From UBA8752 sp965659115 (GTDB lineage Bacteria; Bacteroidota; Bacteroidia; Flavobacteriales_D; Sanyastnellaceae): a stretch of 30,849 nt of DNA. Position numbers and translations under genes: made by a program. Below the pieces are notes generated by a model. It did no database searches. It had not been told where the DNA came from and saw nothing but the letters and a program-made list of their open reading frames with translations. The stretch is from assembly GCA_965659115.1 (NCBI GenBank), contig CBFHUP010000029.1:1-30849 (forward strand). The letters run 5' to 3'. Shown piece after piece: positions 1-7,750 of this stretch. Numbering within the stretch: the first letter of the stretch is position 1; every line of letters starts with the position of its first letter.

Positions 1-753
1 CGCATAGGGAAAATGATAACCATCCCATCCGACCACATCAAAGGGGTGGCGCTGGTAGGTGACGGTATGGATCATGCCTTCCTTCCGGATGTCGATGGGA
101 AACGCACCAGTTTGATCCACAGGGGGCTGGAGTGTTGGCGAACGAAAATCACGCTCGCAGTAGGGGCTGTGTTCCAGCAGTTGTCCGAAGTGGTTGCGGT
201 AACGTTTGGGCGTCACAATGGGCTGTGCACTCTCTATGACCAGCCAACGTTGATCAGATCCTTTTTCAGGGGCCCAGCGGTGGATGACCCCGCGGGGAAT
301 AACCAAATAATCCCCAGGGTTGTACTGGAGGTCGCCAAACATCGTGTGCAAGGTCCCTGCTCCATCGTGGATGAAAACCACCTCATCGGAATCCGCGTTT
401 TTGTAGAAACGGGCGTCCGAATCGGCGGCGTCTGGTCGGGCCACTGCGATGACGCAGTCTGCATTGAACATTAAGGGAACCCGTGATTCCAGCGCGGCGC
501 CAGAGGAGGGCGCTTCGAATCCAGGCACCCGCCGTGAAGTGATGTGCTCCCTCACGCCTTCGACGGGGCGCGCATTGCGGGGCGCGTCCACGGAGGCGAC
601 CATCGTCGGCGGATACAGGTGGTAGAGCAATGAACTCATACCGTCAAACCCAATGGTCCCGAACAGTTGTTCGTGGTGCAGGGTTCCGTCGGGCTTGGCG
701 AACTGGGTGTGCCGCTTGTGCGGAAGCTGCCCTTTCTTCTGGTAGAATGGCAT
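1..753 (-). CDS. hmgA: Homogentisate 1,2-dioxygenase, C-terminus cut by window edge
   Basis: Opens the homogentisate ring to maleylacetoacetate in phenylalanine/tyrosine catabolism; a cytosolic non-haem iron enzyme. The reverse strand reads without a stop from an ATG at 753 to base 1, giving 251 residues. Recognisable family stretches include FGTIGFDGMSSLLYH near residue 35, the cupin segment FGDLQYNPGDYLVIPRG, and GWDGYHFPYA at the very end of the visible part. In known family members the iron ligands (two His and one Glu) lie after that last segment, so they fall outside the window and cannot be checked. The start lies about 26 bp after the stop of the upstream glucosaminidase gene, so it may be the last gene of a minus-strand transcript beginning at the polyprenyl synthase. 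Truncation is due to the window edge, not decay. Confidence 0.93.
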   Translation of the reverse strand, partial: MPFYQKKGQLPHKRHTQFAKPDGTLHHEQLFGTIGFDGMSSLLYHLYPPTMVASVDAPRNARPVEGVREHITSRRVPGFEAPSSGAALESRVPLMFNADCVIAVARPDAADSDARFYKNADSDEVVFIHDGAGTLHTMFGDLQYNPGDYLVIPRGVIHRWAPEKGSDQRWLVIESAQPIVTPKRYRNHFGQLLEHSPYCERDFRSPTLQPPVDQTGAFPIDIRKEGMIHTVTYQRHPFDVVGWDGYHFPYA

Positions 754-779
754 AACGGCAAGTTAGCGCGTAGCGGCCT

Positions 780-1838
780 TCACCGATGACTGCTTTCGTT
801 GGCGTACCAAGGCAAAGTGCCGTCGTCCTTCGTGGCATACCGCAAGGGTATGCGTTGACCCTCCTTCAATGGAGCGTCCGCATCGAGTCCCGTCCTTTTC
901 ATCAAGACCTTGAGCTTGACGGCCTCCACATCGCTGATGGACTTCAAAGTCTCGCCCTCCTTGGCCACGTGCCAATGGCGGACACCCCGCCGCCGTTTGG
1001 GCTGGGTAAAAAGCATGCGGTCCTCATCGAACCGGGTTTGCCCATTGGCGTTTTCCAAGTCGTTGTATTTCTTGAGCTGCCAGACGGCCATGCCCAGCTG
1101 CTTCGCCAGCGCTTCGAGCGTTTCCCCTGCCGAGACCTGCACCCAAGCCACATCGTTTTCGGTAAAACCGCTGTTGCGGCCCACACCCATTTGTATCGTT
1201 TTAGGGGGCTCCACACCACCATTGTCCTTTGAAGGCCCCTTGTCTTTGGGGGGGGTCCCATCGGCGAGCCCTGTTTCGGCGCGCTCCGGAATCTCCCCGC
1301 GCTTGAGCCAGCTCAAGCCCTCTTTGTCGTACTGGTCGAGCCCGTGCCGGTCTACCAATTCAATCAAGGCCTTGGCGTAGGTTGGGCTGGTGGCGTAACC
1401 GCAGCGTTTCAGTCCGCGGGCCCAACCCTTGTAGTCGTCAATTTTCAGCTCAAACAGCGACTCGTAGCGCTTGCGCAACAGGAAGAGGCTGTGGTCTTCG
1501 AAGCTGTCTCGGGGGTCGTCGTACACCCTGAAGCACTCGCCTTTGGCATCATCGTCGTAATACGTGCGGCCGCCTTCCCAATCCTTGTGGCACTTGATGC
1601 CAAAATGGTTGTTGGACTTTCCGCTCAACTCGCTTTTGCCAGACCCACTTTCAAGCAACCCTTGTGCCAGCGTGATGCTGGCAGGAATGCGGTGCAGGGC
1701 CATTTGGCGCACAGCCTCATCTTTCCATTTGTTGATGTAATCGCGCTGGTCCTCTTCTCCGCCCGCATAGCAGGTCGCCGCAAAAAAGGCAAGGAGCAGG
1801 GCGTGCGCCGCACGTTGTAAAGAAGGAGGCAGGACCAT
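780..1838 (-). CDS. Secreted glucosaminidase (GH73-like) with two LysM domains
   Basis: Predicted peptidoglycan hydrolase cleaving next to N-acetylglucosamine, exported and held on the wall by LysM domains. From the ATG at 1838 the product has 352 residues: a signal peptide about 1-25 (hydrophobic LLLAFFAATCYA), a glucosaminidase domain about 35-175 with the motif QGLLESGSGKSEL (Glu63 is the likely catalytic acid) and SNNHFGIKC, a Lys/Pro-rich linker about 175-230, LysM1 about 232-280 (WVQVSAGETLEALAKQLG) and LysM2 about 288-333 (WHVAKEGETLKSISD). The frame stays open upstream to another ATG at 1886, but that start would place 16 extra residues before the signal peptide, so 1838 is preferred. 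It lies between a lipoprotein gene and hmgA on the same strand. Exact bond specificity is not readable. Confidence 0.88.
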   Translation of the reverse strand: MVLPPSLQRAAHALLLAFFAATCYAGGEEDQRDYINKWKDEAVRQMALHRIPASITLAQGLLESGSGKSELSGKSNNHFGIKCHKDWEGGRTYYDDDAKGECFRVYDDPRDSFEDHSLFLLRKRYESLFELKIDDYKGWARGLKRCGYATSPTYAKALIELVDRHGLDQYDKEGLSWLKRGEIPERAETGLADGTPPKDKGPSKDNGGVEPPKTIQMGVGRNSGFTENDVAWVQVSAGETLEALAKQLGMAVWQLKKYNDLENANGQTRFDEDRMLFTQPKRRRGVRHWHVAKEGETLKSISDVEAVKLKVLMKRTGLDADAPLKEGQRIPLRYATKDDGTLPWYANESSHR

Positions 1839-1842
1839 GCAG

Positions 1843-1850
1843 CAAATCAA
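1843..1850 (-). promoter_or_regulatory. Possible -7 box (TTGATTTG) four bases before the hydrolase start
   Basis: The minus strand reads TTGATTTG-CTGC-ATG before position 1838. It fits TAnnTTTG at seven of eight positions counting the free ones. Spacing to the ATG equals that at two other genes in this window. No -33 TTG was found, so this is weak support for an internal promoter and for choosing 1838 as the start. Confidence 0.25.
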
Positions 1851-1907
1851 CGCCAAACGAGGTGTGGTTTGGTATGCCGCCCACAAATTCAGCCCACAAC
1901 AGGCGGT

Positions 1908-2336
1908 TCAATTCGGCACGTCGAAGTCCACGGTTTCCACCAAGTCGCCTTTGCTGCTGTAAAACTGCCATTTACCGGCAGGTTCCCCACCCCCATGTTG
2001 GCCCTCAATGTGGGGCGACCCTCCAATGTGCCAGGTCCGAAACCGCCCTTCTTTGACGCCGTTCTTGTAGGTGACTTGGCTCCATGGCAGGCCGTCTTCT
2101 CGGTAGGTGTTCCAAACCCCATGACGTTGGTCTTGAAGCAAGACACCCCGGGTGTGGATTCGCCCATTTTCATGGAACTGCTGGACCTCTATACCGAGGT
2201 CTTCGCCGAGGTCCAATCGAATTTCCTTTGGGGTTCCGTCAGAGGGCCAAGTGCTGACGACTTGCTTTTCGGTCTGCTCGGTGCAAGCGCACAAAGCCAA
2301 GGCAAGGCCCAGGGCAGGCCAAAGTCTACGCGTCAT
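1908..2336 (-). CDS. Small lipoprotein with MORN-like (YwqK-type) repeats
   Basis: A 142-residue product with a lipoprotein signal peptide: charged MTRR, hydrophobic LWPALGLALALCAC, with the lipidated Cys probably in LCAC near residue 18. The mature part contains repeated short units of the kind E-x-G-x-x-x-x-x-G-x-W, for example FHENGRIHTRGVLL, DQRHGVWNTYREDG, YKNGVKEGRFRTWH and GEPAGKWQFYSSKG. Such units are typical of MORN_2/YwqK-like proteins of Bacteroidota, which are beta-hairpin repeats of unknown general function. The start ATG overlaps the stop of the polyprenyl synthase gene by 4 bp (2333-2336), implying translational coupling. Envelope location is inferred from the signal; no enzymatic motif is visible. 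Confidence 0.85.
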   Translation of the reverse strand: MTRRLWPALGLALALCACTEQTEKQVVSTWPSDGTPKEIRLDLGEDLGIEVQQFHENGRIHTRGVLLQDQRHGVWNTYREDGLPWSQVTYKNGVKEGRFRTWHIGGSPHIEGQHGGGEPAGKWQFYSSKGDLVETVDFDVPN

Positions 2337-3307
2337 TTCTTTCGGGATATGGTAAAGTCCACCAAATCGATCAGCGCGGCTTTGGCTGGACCGTCAGAAA
2401 GTTCGTCCAACAGCGCCACAGCCCGGTCACGGTGTTTCTTCATTTGGGCTTCGGAGTATGCCATTCCAGGCCCTTCGAGGATGAGGTTCATGATGCGCTG
2501 AGCCTCTGCAGGGTCGTCTTTGCTTCGTTTGATTCCCCGCACCAATGACCTGCGCTTCAAGGTGCTGAGGCACTGCAGTGTGTGAATCAATGGAAGGGTC
2601 ATTTTGCGCTCTTTCACGTCTCCTCCGGTCGGCTTTCCGGTCACAGCCGAGGGAGCAAAGTCGAGCAGGTCATCCTTGATTTGGAAAGCGATGCCCATCT
2701 CCTCTCCAAAAGACCGCATCAATTCGACACGGTCGGGGTCTGCGCCTGCACTGGCGGCCCCGGCGGCGCAGCAAGCTGCAATCAACGAAGCGGTTTTGCG
2801 GCGAATAATCTCATAGTAGACCTCTTCGGTGATGTCAAGGCGGCGGGCTTTTTCAATTTGAAGGAGCTCCCCTTCGCTCATGGCCTCGACAGCCTTGGAG
2901 GTGATCCGCAGCAGGTCGACCCCATCGTTTTCCATGGAAATCAACAGCCCCCGCGAAAGCAGGTAATCGCCGACCAAAACGGCCACTTTGGATTTCCAAA
3001 GCGCACTGATTGACAAAAACCCTCGGCGGGTTTCGGCCGCATCCACCACATCGTCATGCACCAGGGTAGCGGTATGCAACAGTTCGATCAAGGTGGCCGC
3101 GATGTGCGTTCGCTCTTGAGTTCCACCGCTGGCTGCAGCGGACAAATAGACAAGCAAAGGCCGCATTTGCTTGCCTTTGCTGCGCACGATGTACCGCGTG
3201 ATGTGGTCCAGAAGAGGCACAGAGGTGCGCATGGCTTCCTTGAAGTGCCCTTGAAACTCACGCATTTCGAGGGCCACGGGTTGTCGAATGGAGGCAAGGT
3301 CAGCCAT
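2333..3307 (-). CDS. ispB: Long-chain polyprenyl diphosphate synthase
   Basis: An all-trans prenyltransferase that elongates allylic diphosphates with isopentenyl diphosphate, probably making the menaquinone side chain. The 324-residue product has the usual family length. The first Asp-rich motif is HDDVVD (Asp85, 86, 89) followed by RRG, and the second is KDDLLDF (Asp212, 213, 216); GKQMRP near residue 46 binds IPP and GGDVKERKMTLPL follows the second motif. Residues upstream of the first Asp motif (TATLV) are small, consistent with a long-chain product, but chain length cannot be fixed by eye. It heads a minus-strand run with the MORN-like lipoprotein, overlapping it by 4 bp, and diverges from yicC. 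The symbol is used for the family; the species-specific name is uncertain. Confidence 0.94.
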   Translation of the reverse strand: MADLASIRQPVALEMREFQGHFKEAMRTSVPLLDHITRYIVRSKGKQMRPLLVYLSAAASGGTQERTHIAATLIELLHTATLVHDDVVDAAETRRGFLSISALWKSKVAVLVGDYLLSRGLLISMENDGVDLLRITSKAVEAMSEGELLQIEKARRLDITEEVYYEIIRRKTASLIAACCAAGAASAGADPDRVELMRSFGEEMGIAFQIKDDLLDFAPSAVTGKPTGGDVKERKMTLPLIHTLQCLSTLKRRSLVRGIKRSKDDPAEAQRIMNLILEGPGMAYSEAQMKKHRDRAVALLDELSDGPAKAALIDLVDFTISRKK

Positions 3308-3311
3308 AAAG

Positions 3312-3319
3312 CAAAGGTA
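3312..3319 (-). promoter_or_regulatory. TAnnTTTG -7 box for the polyprenyl synthase gene
   Basis: The minus strand reads TACCTTTG-CTTT-ATG, a perfect match to the Bacteroidota -7 consensus TAnnTTTG, ending four bases before the start codon at 3307. With transcription starting about four bases after the box, the message would begin at or next to the ATG. No -33 TTG is seen at the usual 19-20 bp. Confidence 0.45.
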
Positions 3320-3358
3320 CTTCTACGGACCGGCTGAATGCCGGGTGGGGTCGCAGGT

Positions 3359-3366
3359 GTATTTTG
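3359..3366 (+). promoter_or_regulatory. Possible degenerate -7 box before yicC
   Basis: GTATTTTG-CGGC-ATG precedes the start at 3371. The TTTG half matches the -7 consensus and the four-base spacing to the ATG equals that at the polyprenyl synthase and histidine kinase genes, but the TA half is shifted and no -33 TTG is present. Confidence 0.25.
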
Positions 3367-3370
3367 CGGC

Positions 3371-4261
3371 ATGATCCTATCCATGACGGGCTACGGCAAG
3401 GCCGAAGCGCACATCGGAACGCGCAAATACACGGTCGAACTTCGATCGCTCAATGGAAAGGGCTTGGACCTCTCCGTTCGTATGCCGCCACAATTCCGCG
3501 AAAAGGAAATGGCCTTGCGCAAAGAGCTTGGAAAAGCAGTAGGGCGGGGCAAGGCCGACTTTTTCATCCACTTCGAATCGGACGCGGCAGACGTGCGCCA
3601 CCAGGTCAATGCGACATTGGTTCAGCAATACGTAGACCAACTGGATCCCGTTTTCGAAGAGAACGGCGTGCCAACGGACCACGTGGCCGGCCAGCTCCAA
3701 AAACTGCAATCCGTGCTGCGTTTCCCCGATGCTATAAGCAATACCCGAGAAACCCTCGATGAAGATGAGTGGAAGGGCATGATGGACCTGGTCCACGGTG
3801 CGTGCAAAGGATTCAAAGCCTACCGCACCCAAGAAGGCGCCATCCTCGAGGCCGACTTTCGGGAGCGCATCGACCGCATTGAAACCCTGCGCCAAGAGCT
3901 CGCGCCATTGCTGGAAGCGCGCACCGACCGCGTGAAAGGACGCCTGCGGGACCACCTCGAAGCCGACCTTCCCCGAGACCGTGTGGACGAAAACCGGTTT
4001 GAGCACGAGCTCATCTTTTACCTCGAAAAGCTGGATGTTACCGAGGAGTTGGTGCGGCTGGAGGCCAACTGCGCCTACTTCAAAGAGATGCTGGATGGCG
4101 ATGCCGGTCAAGGCAAAAAGTTGGGGTTCATCGGACAGGAAATTGGCCGGGAAATCAACACCTTGGGCAGCAAGAGCCAAGATGCTGCGATGCAGCGGCT
4201 GGTCGTTCAAATGAAAGACGAGCTTGAAAAAATCAAGGAGCAAGTGCTCAACATATTGTGA
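3371..4261 (+). CDS. yicC: YicC family endoribonuclease
   Basis: Homologue of the YicC family, whose E. coli member is an endoribonuclease acting on RNA; found across bacteria, often beside gmk as here. Starting at the ATG at 3371 gives 296 residues beginning MILSMTGYGKAE, the hallmark N-terminus; the frame stays open 11 codons upstream but those residues do not belong to the family. The N-terminal domain covers about 1-155 (VELRSLNGKGLDLSVRMP), and the C-terminal DUF1732 region about 210-296 includes DVTEELVRLEANCAYFKEML, GQEIGREINTLGSKS and the terminal KDELEKIKEQVLNI. The stop TGA overlaps the gmk GTG start (GTGA), indicating translational coupling. Confidence 0.95.
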   Translation: MILSMTGYGKAEAHIGTRKYTVELRSLNGKGLDLSVRMPPQFREKEMALRKELGKAVGRGKADFFIHFESDAADVRHQVNATLVQQYVDQLDPVFEENGVPTDHVAGQLQKLQSVLRFPDAISNTRETLDEDEWKGMMDLVHGACKGFKAYRTQEGAILEADFRERIDRIETLRQELAPLLEARTDRVKGRLRDHLEADLPRDRVDENRFEHELIFYLEKLDVTEELVRLEANCAYFKEMLDGDAGQGKKLGFIGQEIGREINTLGSKSQDAAMQRLVVQMKDELEKIKEQVLNIL

Positions 4262-4890
4262 TCGAAAACCCTTCTAAGCAGGAAGCCGTGCCCACTGGGA
4301 CCCCTATCGCCGCAGGCTGCAAAGCCCTTGTTTTCTCCGCGCCATCTGGGGCGGGCAAAACCACGCTCGTCCGCCAGTTGATGGCAGAGCGCGATGATTT
4401 GGCCTTCAGCATTTCCGCCACGAACCGCGAGCCCCGTGGAGACGAAGTCAATGGCCATGATTACCATTTCTTTTCTACCGAGGGGTTCAAGGAGCGCATC
4501 GCAGCAGGTGAATTTCTAGAGTGGGAGGAGGTCTACCCCGGCCGTTTTTATGGAACCCTGAAAACTGAAGTCCAGCGCCATTGGGCAACGGGCAAGCACA
4601 TCCTTTTTGATGTGGATGTAGAAGGCGGATTGCGGCTCAAGTCCATTTTAAAAGACGAGATCTTGGCGGTTTTTGTCCGGCCACCCTCGCTCAAGGTGCT
4701 CGAGGAGCGCCTTCGCAGACGGGGAACGGACAGCGAGGAAGACATCGCGCGCCGCCTGGCCAAAGCCGAAACGGAAATGGAGCGTTCTCCCGGATTCGAT
4801 GTGGAGTTGGTCAACGACGTGCTCGAAAAGGCCACCAAGGAATTGATCCTGCGCACGGAAGTGTTTTTGGGACCAACCGAACCAAAGTGA
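4258..4890 (+). CDS. gmk: Guanylate kinase
   Basis: Phosphorylates GMP to GDP with ATP; essential cytosolic enzyme of purine nucleotide synthesis. The 210-residue product starts at GTG 4258, inside the last codons of yicC. It has a roughly 20-residue extension before the usual family start, then the P-loop SAPSGAGKTT (about 27-36), the GMP-binding stretch SATNREPRGDEVNGHDYHFF, FLEWEEVYPGRFYGT, and FDVDVEGGLRLK corresponding to the family DVDVQG segment. No later ATG precedes the P-loop, which supports the overlapping GTG start. Its own stop TGA again overlaps a GTG (4887) at the head of nadD, so the three genes look like one coupled operon. Confidence 0.95.
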   Translation: MIENPSKQEAVPTGTPIAAGCKALVFSAPSGAGKTTLVRQLMAERDDLAFSISATNREPRGDEVNGHDYHFFSTEGFKERIAAGEFLEWEEVYPGRFYGTLKTEVQRHWATGKHILFDVDVEGGLRLKSILKDEILAVFVRPPSLKVLEERLRRRGTDSEEDIARRLAKAETEMERSPGFDVELVNDVLEKATKELILRTEVFLGPTEPK

Positions 4891-4892
4891 GC

Positions 4893-5513
4893 ATGAAGGT
4901 CGGCTTGTATTTCGGTTCATTCAACCCCATTCACACGGGCCACCTCATCATTGGGCAGCACATGTTGTCCCACCATGGGTTGGACGAAGTCTGGTTTGTG
5001 GTGACCCCGCACAACCCGATGAAGCAAGCGGCCGACTTGGCCCCCGAGTCTGACCGACTAGAAATGGTACAAAAAGTGGTGGCCGACAACCCGAGGCTGA
5101 AGGCCGAAGATGTGGAGTTTGGATTGCCCAGGCCGAATTACACGGCACACACCATGGATTTCCTGCGGCGCCGACATCCGGGGTGGGAGTTTCGCATCAT
5201 CATCGGCGAGGACAACTTGCGGACGCTACAGCAATGGGCGCGGTGGCGTGAGCTGGTGGATGGCGTTGGATTTTTGGTTTACCCCCGCGCCAAATCCGAG
5301 GGCGAGAGCGAAACCCCAGAGGGAACCGTTGCACCCGATGGCCGCAACATCGTGTTGAGTCCGGCCCCGATCATCAGCATTTCGAGCACCTACCTGAGGA
5401 CAGCATTGGCCAACGGAGACTCCGCCCGTTATCTGCTTCCAGACGGAGCTTCGGACTACATCCGAGAAAAGGGGCTCTATGGCTTCACCTCCGTGGATCG
5501 AACCACAGGGTAA
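4893..5513 (+). CDS. nadD: Nicotinate-nucleotide adenylyltransferase
   Basis: Joins nicotinate mononucleotide and ATP to deamido-NAD, the penultimate step of NAD synthesis. From the ATG at 4893 it has 206 residues and starts MKVGLYFGSFNPIHTGH, which contains the nucleotidyltransferase HxGH signature (HTGH) and matches the family N-terminus. A GTG at 4887 overlapping the gmk stop would add only two residues and is an alternative start. Further family features are FVVTPHNPMKQ, IIIGEDNL in the substrate pocket and ISISSTYLR near the C-terminus. Third gene of the yicC-gmk-nadD unit; it ends 4 bp before the convergent pth stop, with no clear terminator between. Confidence 0.95.
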   Translation: MKVGLYFGSFNPIHTGHLIIGQHMLSHHGLDEVWFVVTPHNPMKQAADLAPESDRLEMVQKVVADNPRLKAEDVEFGLPRPNYTAHTMDFLRRRHPGWEFRIIIGEDNLRTLQQWARWRELVDGVGFLVYPRAKSEGESETPEGTVAPDGRNIVLSPAPIISISSTYLRTALANGDSARYLLPDGASDYIREKGLYGFTSVDRTTG

Positions 5514-5517
5514 CCGC

Positions 5518-6081
5518 TCAGGTATTGTTGAAGGAATTCATGGTGCGCGCCAAGCCTATGAAGGCAAAGGAGCGCATGAGGGCACTGGTCCGTTCAAGCC
5601 GCTCTTCCAGTCCCTTTTCTTCCTCTTCGGAAAACGAACCCAAGACATGGTCTACCTGCCGTCCGGGACCGAAATCCGCGCCCACGCCAAACCTCAAGCG
5701 GGGATAAGCGTTGGAGCCCAATACCGCTTGTATGTCTTTGAGGCCGTTGTGCCCGCCATCACTTCCTTTGGCCCGCACCCGCAAAGTGCCAAAGGGGAGG
5801 TTGATGTCATCGGTGACGATCATGAGCCGGTCGGTGCTGATTTTCTCTGCATCCAACCAATACCTCACAGCCTTGCCACTCAGGTTCATGAATGTGGACG
5901 GCTTCACCAAGACCAATTGGCGGCCTTTGTGTTTGCAGCGCGCAACATCCCCCAGGCGGTCTGGAGCAAACGATACCCCGGACGACTCAGCGAGTGCGTC
6001 CAAGGCCAGGAAGCCGATGTTGTGGCGGGTTCGCACATACTCGGCCCCCGGGTTGCCCAGGCCTACCAGGAGAAATTTCAT
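5518..6081 (-). CDS. pth: Peptidyl-tRNA hydrolase
   Basis: Hydrolyses the ester bond in peptidyl-tRNA dropped from stalled ribosomes, recycling tRNA. The 187-residue product matches the bacterial Pth length and starts MKFLLVGLGNPGAEY. Catalytic and binding residues expected for the family are visible: Asn10 in GLGNPG, His20 in TRHNIGF, the FMNLSG motif near residue 64-69, the Asp in VTDDINLPFG, and Asn in GSDGGHNGLK. It is the last gene of prs-rplY-pth, 24 bp after rplY; rplY-pth adjacency is common in bacteria. It converges with nadD. Confidence 0.96.
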   Translation of the reverse strand: MKFLLVGLGNPGAEYVRTRHNIGFLALDALAESSGVSFAPDRLGDVARCKHKGRQLVLVKPSTFMNLSGKAVRYWLDAEKISTDRLMIVTDDINLPFGTLRVRAKGSDGGHNGLKDIQAVLGSNAYPRLRFGVGADFGPGRQVDHVLGSFSEEEEKGLEERLERTSALMRSFAFIGLARTMNSFNNT

Positions 6082-6105
6082 CAGAAAATGTAGTGGGCTT
6101 GGGGA

Positions 6106-6729
6106 TTACTCCGCGCTGCCCTCTGCACCTTCTTCGCCACCCTCGACGCCTTCGCCTTCAACTTCTTCGGCATCAGCAGACATGGCAGCACGCGTCCGGC
6201 GCACTCCGAGCACAACAGCAGAGTCGTTCAATGTGACAGTGCATCCGTCCACGGACAGGTCCGCCACGCGGAGGGAGTCACCGATGAGCAACGAACTTAT
6301 ATCCAAGGACACATCCTCTGGAATTTGATCGGCAATGCCGGAAACCGGCAGACGGCGGTACACCACATGAAGGCGGCCTCCGTTGCGAACACCTTCACTT
6401 GTTCCTGTAGTGCGCACAGGCAGTTTGACCCGGATGGGCTTGTCAGGAAAGACCTGAAGGAGGTCGATGTGAACGATGCGGTCGGTGACCGGGTGGAACT
6501 GGATGTCCTGAACAATGCAGTCGTAGGTCGTGCCTCCAACTTCAAAGTTCAACCGGTACGTTTCCGGGGTGAAGACCAGCTTGTTCAGCTGGATTTCGTT
6601 CACTTGGAAATGAACCTGCTCGGTGCCGCCGTAAAGCACGCCGGGAACAAGTCCCTTGGCACGCAGTTCGGAAGCACCTTTTTTCCCTACGCCCTCTCTG
6701 GGAGAGCCGCTCAATGATGCAGTTTTCAT
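6106..6729 (-). CDS. rplY: Large-subunit ribosomal protein L25 (CTC/TL5 long form)
   Basis: Binds 5S rRNA in the large ribosomal subunit; the long form also includes the CTC stress-protein architecture. The 207-residue product has an N-terminal L25 domain about 1-95 (SGSPREGVGKKGASELRAKG, VPGVLYGGTEQVHF, QDIQFHPVTDRIVHIDLLQV) and a C-terminal TL5 beta-domain about 96-185 (RVKLPVRTTGTSEGVRNGG). It ends in a Glu/Gly-rich acidic tail of about 20 residues, common in Bacteroidota L25. It follows prs after 9 bp and precedes pth, so the three are probably co-transcribed. Confidence 0.95.
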   Translation of the reverse strand: MKTASLSGSPREGVGKKGASELRAKGLVPGVLYGGTEQVHFQVNEIQLNKLVFTPETYRLNFEVGGTTYDCIVQDIQFHPVTDRIVHIDLLQVFPDKPIRVKLPVRTTGTSEGVRNGGRLHVVYRRLPVSGIADQIPEDVSLDISSLLIGDSLRVADLSVDGCTVTLNDSAVVLGVRRTRAAMSADAEEVEGEGVEGGEEGAEGSAE

Positions 6730-6738
6730 GGTGTTGTA

Positions 6739-7683
6739 TTAGGTAATGAGAAAATGCGAACTAATGGATTCGTTCTGGACCAAACATCGGATCACTGTTG
6801 AGAACAGCTCCGAACAATCCAAGACGGTAATTTTTTCTGATGGTTTCCCGTCTTTCAACGGAATGCTGTCTGTGACGACGAGCTCAGTCAATGAACTGGC
6901 TTCGATCCGCTCATAAGCAGGTCCAGACAAAACTGGATGCGTACACACTGCACGAACGGTGTTCGCGCCATGTTCCTTCATCATGTCTGCAGCCTTGGTC
7001 AAAGTGCCGCCTGTATCACAGATGTCATCGACCAGCACCACGTCCTTGCCTGCGACATCTCCAATGACCCGCATGCTGGCGACTTGATTCGCCACTTTAC
7101 GCTGCTTGTAGCAGATGGCCATGTCGACGCCGAAGTACTTGGCAAAGGCGTTGGCCCGCTTCGTACCGCCTGTATCAGGGGTGGCGATCAGCAGGTTGTC
7201 CAGGTTCAGGCTTTCGAGGTAAGGCAAGAAAATCGCCGAGCCGTAGAGGTGGTCCACCGGAACCTCAAAAAAGCCTTGAATTTGGTCTGCGTGGAGGTCC
7301 ATGGTAATCACCCTGTCAACGCCAGCAGCGGTGAGCATATTGGCAATCAACTTGGCCCCAATGGCCACGCGGGGTGCATCCTTGCGGTCTTGGCGCGCAA
7401 ACCCGAAATAGGGCAGGACGGCCACAATGCGCTTGGCCGAGGCGCGCTTGGCGGCATCGACCAACATGAGCAATTCCATCAAGTTGTCAGAAGGCGGAAA
7501 AGTGCTCTGCACAATCACCACTTCCTTACCGCGGACGGTTTCTTCGATGCTTACCCGAAACTCACCATCACTGAAGACGGTATGCTTGGTAGCACACAAT
7601 GGGGCACCATACGCCATGGCAATGCGAGCACCGAGCTCTTTGGACGCCGAACCGGCGAGAATGCGCATGGGATGATCTTGCAT
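6739..7683 (-). CDS. prs: Ribose-phosphate pyrophosphokinase (PRPP synthase)
   Basis: Makes PRPP from ribose 5-phosphate and ATP for purine, pyrimidine, His, Trp and NAD synthesis. The 314-residue product is of normal length for class I enzymes. Motifs seen are FSDGEFRVSIEETVRGKEV, the ATP-binding region YFGFARQDRKDAPRVAI, DLHADQIQGFF with the conserved metal/flexible-loop HADQ, and the PRPP-binding loop VVLVDDICDTGGTL. Start at 7683 gives MQDHPMRILAGSASKEL; a second ATG five codons later (7668) would give the more usual short N-terminus. First gene of prs-rplY-pth; a TAnnTTTG box lies 17 bases upstream of the 7683 ATG. Confidence 0.96.
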   Translation of the reverse strand: MQDHPMRILAGSASKELGARIAMAYGAPLCATKHTVFSDGEFRVSIEETVRGKEVVIVQSTFPPSDNLMELLMLVDAAKRASAKRIVAVLPYFGFARQDRKDAPRVAIGAKLIANMLTAAGVDRVITMDLHADQIQGFFEVPVDHLYGSAIFLPYLESLNLDNLLIATPDTGGTKRANAFAKYFGVDMAICYKQRKVANQVASMRVIGDVAGKDVVLVDDICDTGGTLTKAADMMKEHGANTVRAVCTHPVLSGPAYERIEASSLTELVVTDSIPLKDGKPSEKITVLDCSELFSTVIRCLVQNESISSHFLIT

Positions 7684-7700
7684 GGCTTACTTAGAGGGCG

Positions 7701-7708
7701 CAAAGATA
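7701..7708 (-). promoter_or_regulatory. TAnnTTTG -7 box for the prs operon
   Basis: The minus strand carries TATCTTTG, a perfect -7 consensus match, 17 bases before the prs ATG at 7683. No TTG lies at the ideal -33 spacing. It would give a leader of only about a dozen bases. Confidence 0.4.
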
Positions 7709-7738
7709 GTTAGGAGGCCAATGCGCCGGACACACCTG

Positions 7739-7746
7739 TAATTTTG
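7739..7746 (+). promoter_or_regulatory. TAnnTTTG -7 box for the histidine kinase gene
   Basis: TAATTTTG-AACT-ATG: a perfect -7 match ending four bases before the kinase start at 7751, so transcription would start at or beside the ATG. No -33 TTG is visible at 19-20 bp. It lies back-to-back with the prs box in a 67-bp divergent intergenic region. Confidence 0.45.
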
Positions 7747-7750
7747 AACT

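Noticed and set aside
1..753. hmgA as a truncated pseudogene
   Set aside because: The frame is intact up to the window edge; the missing part is outside the window.
3377..4243. Open frame of 288 codons antisense to yicC
   Set aside because: yicC is a clear family member over the same bases; the antisense translation matches nothing and has no promoter signs.
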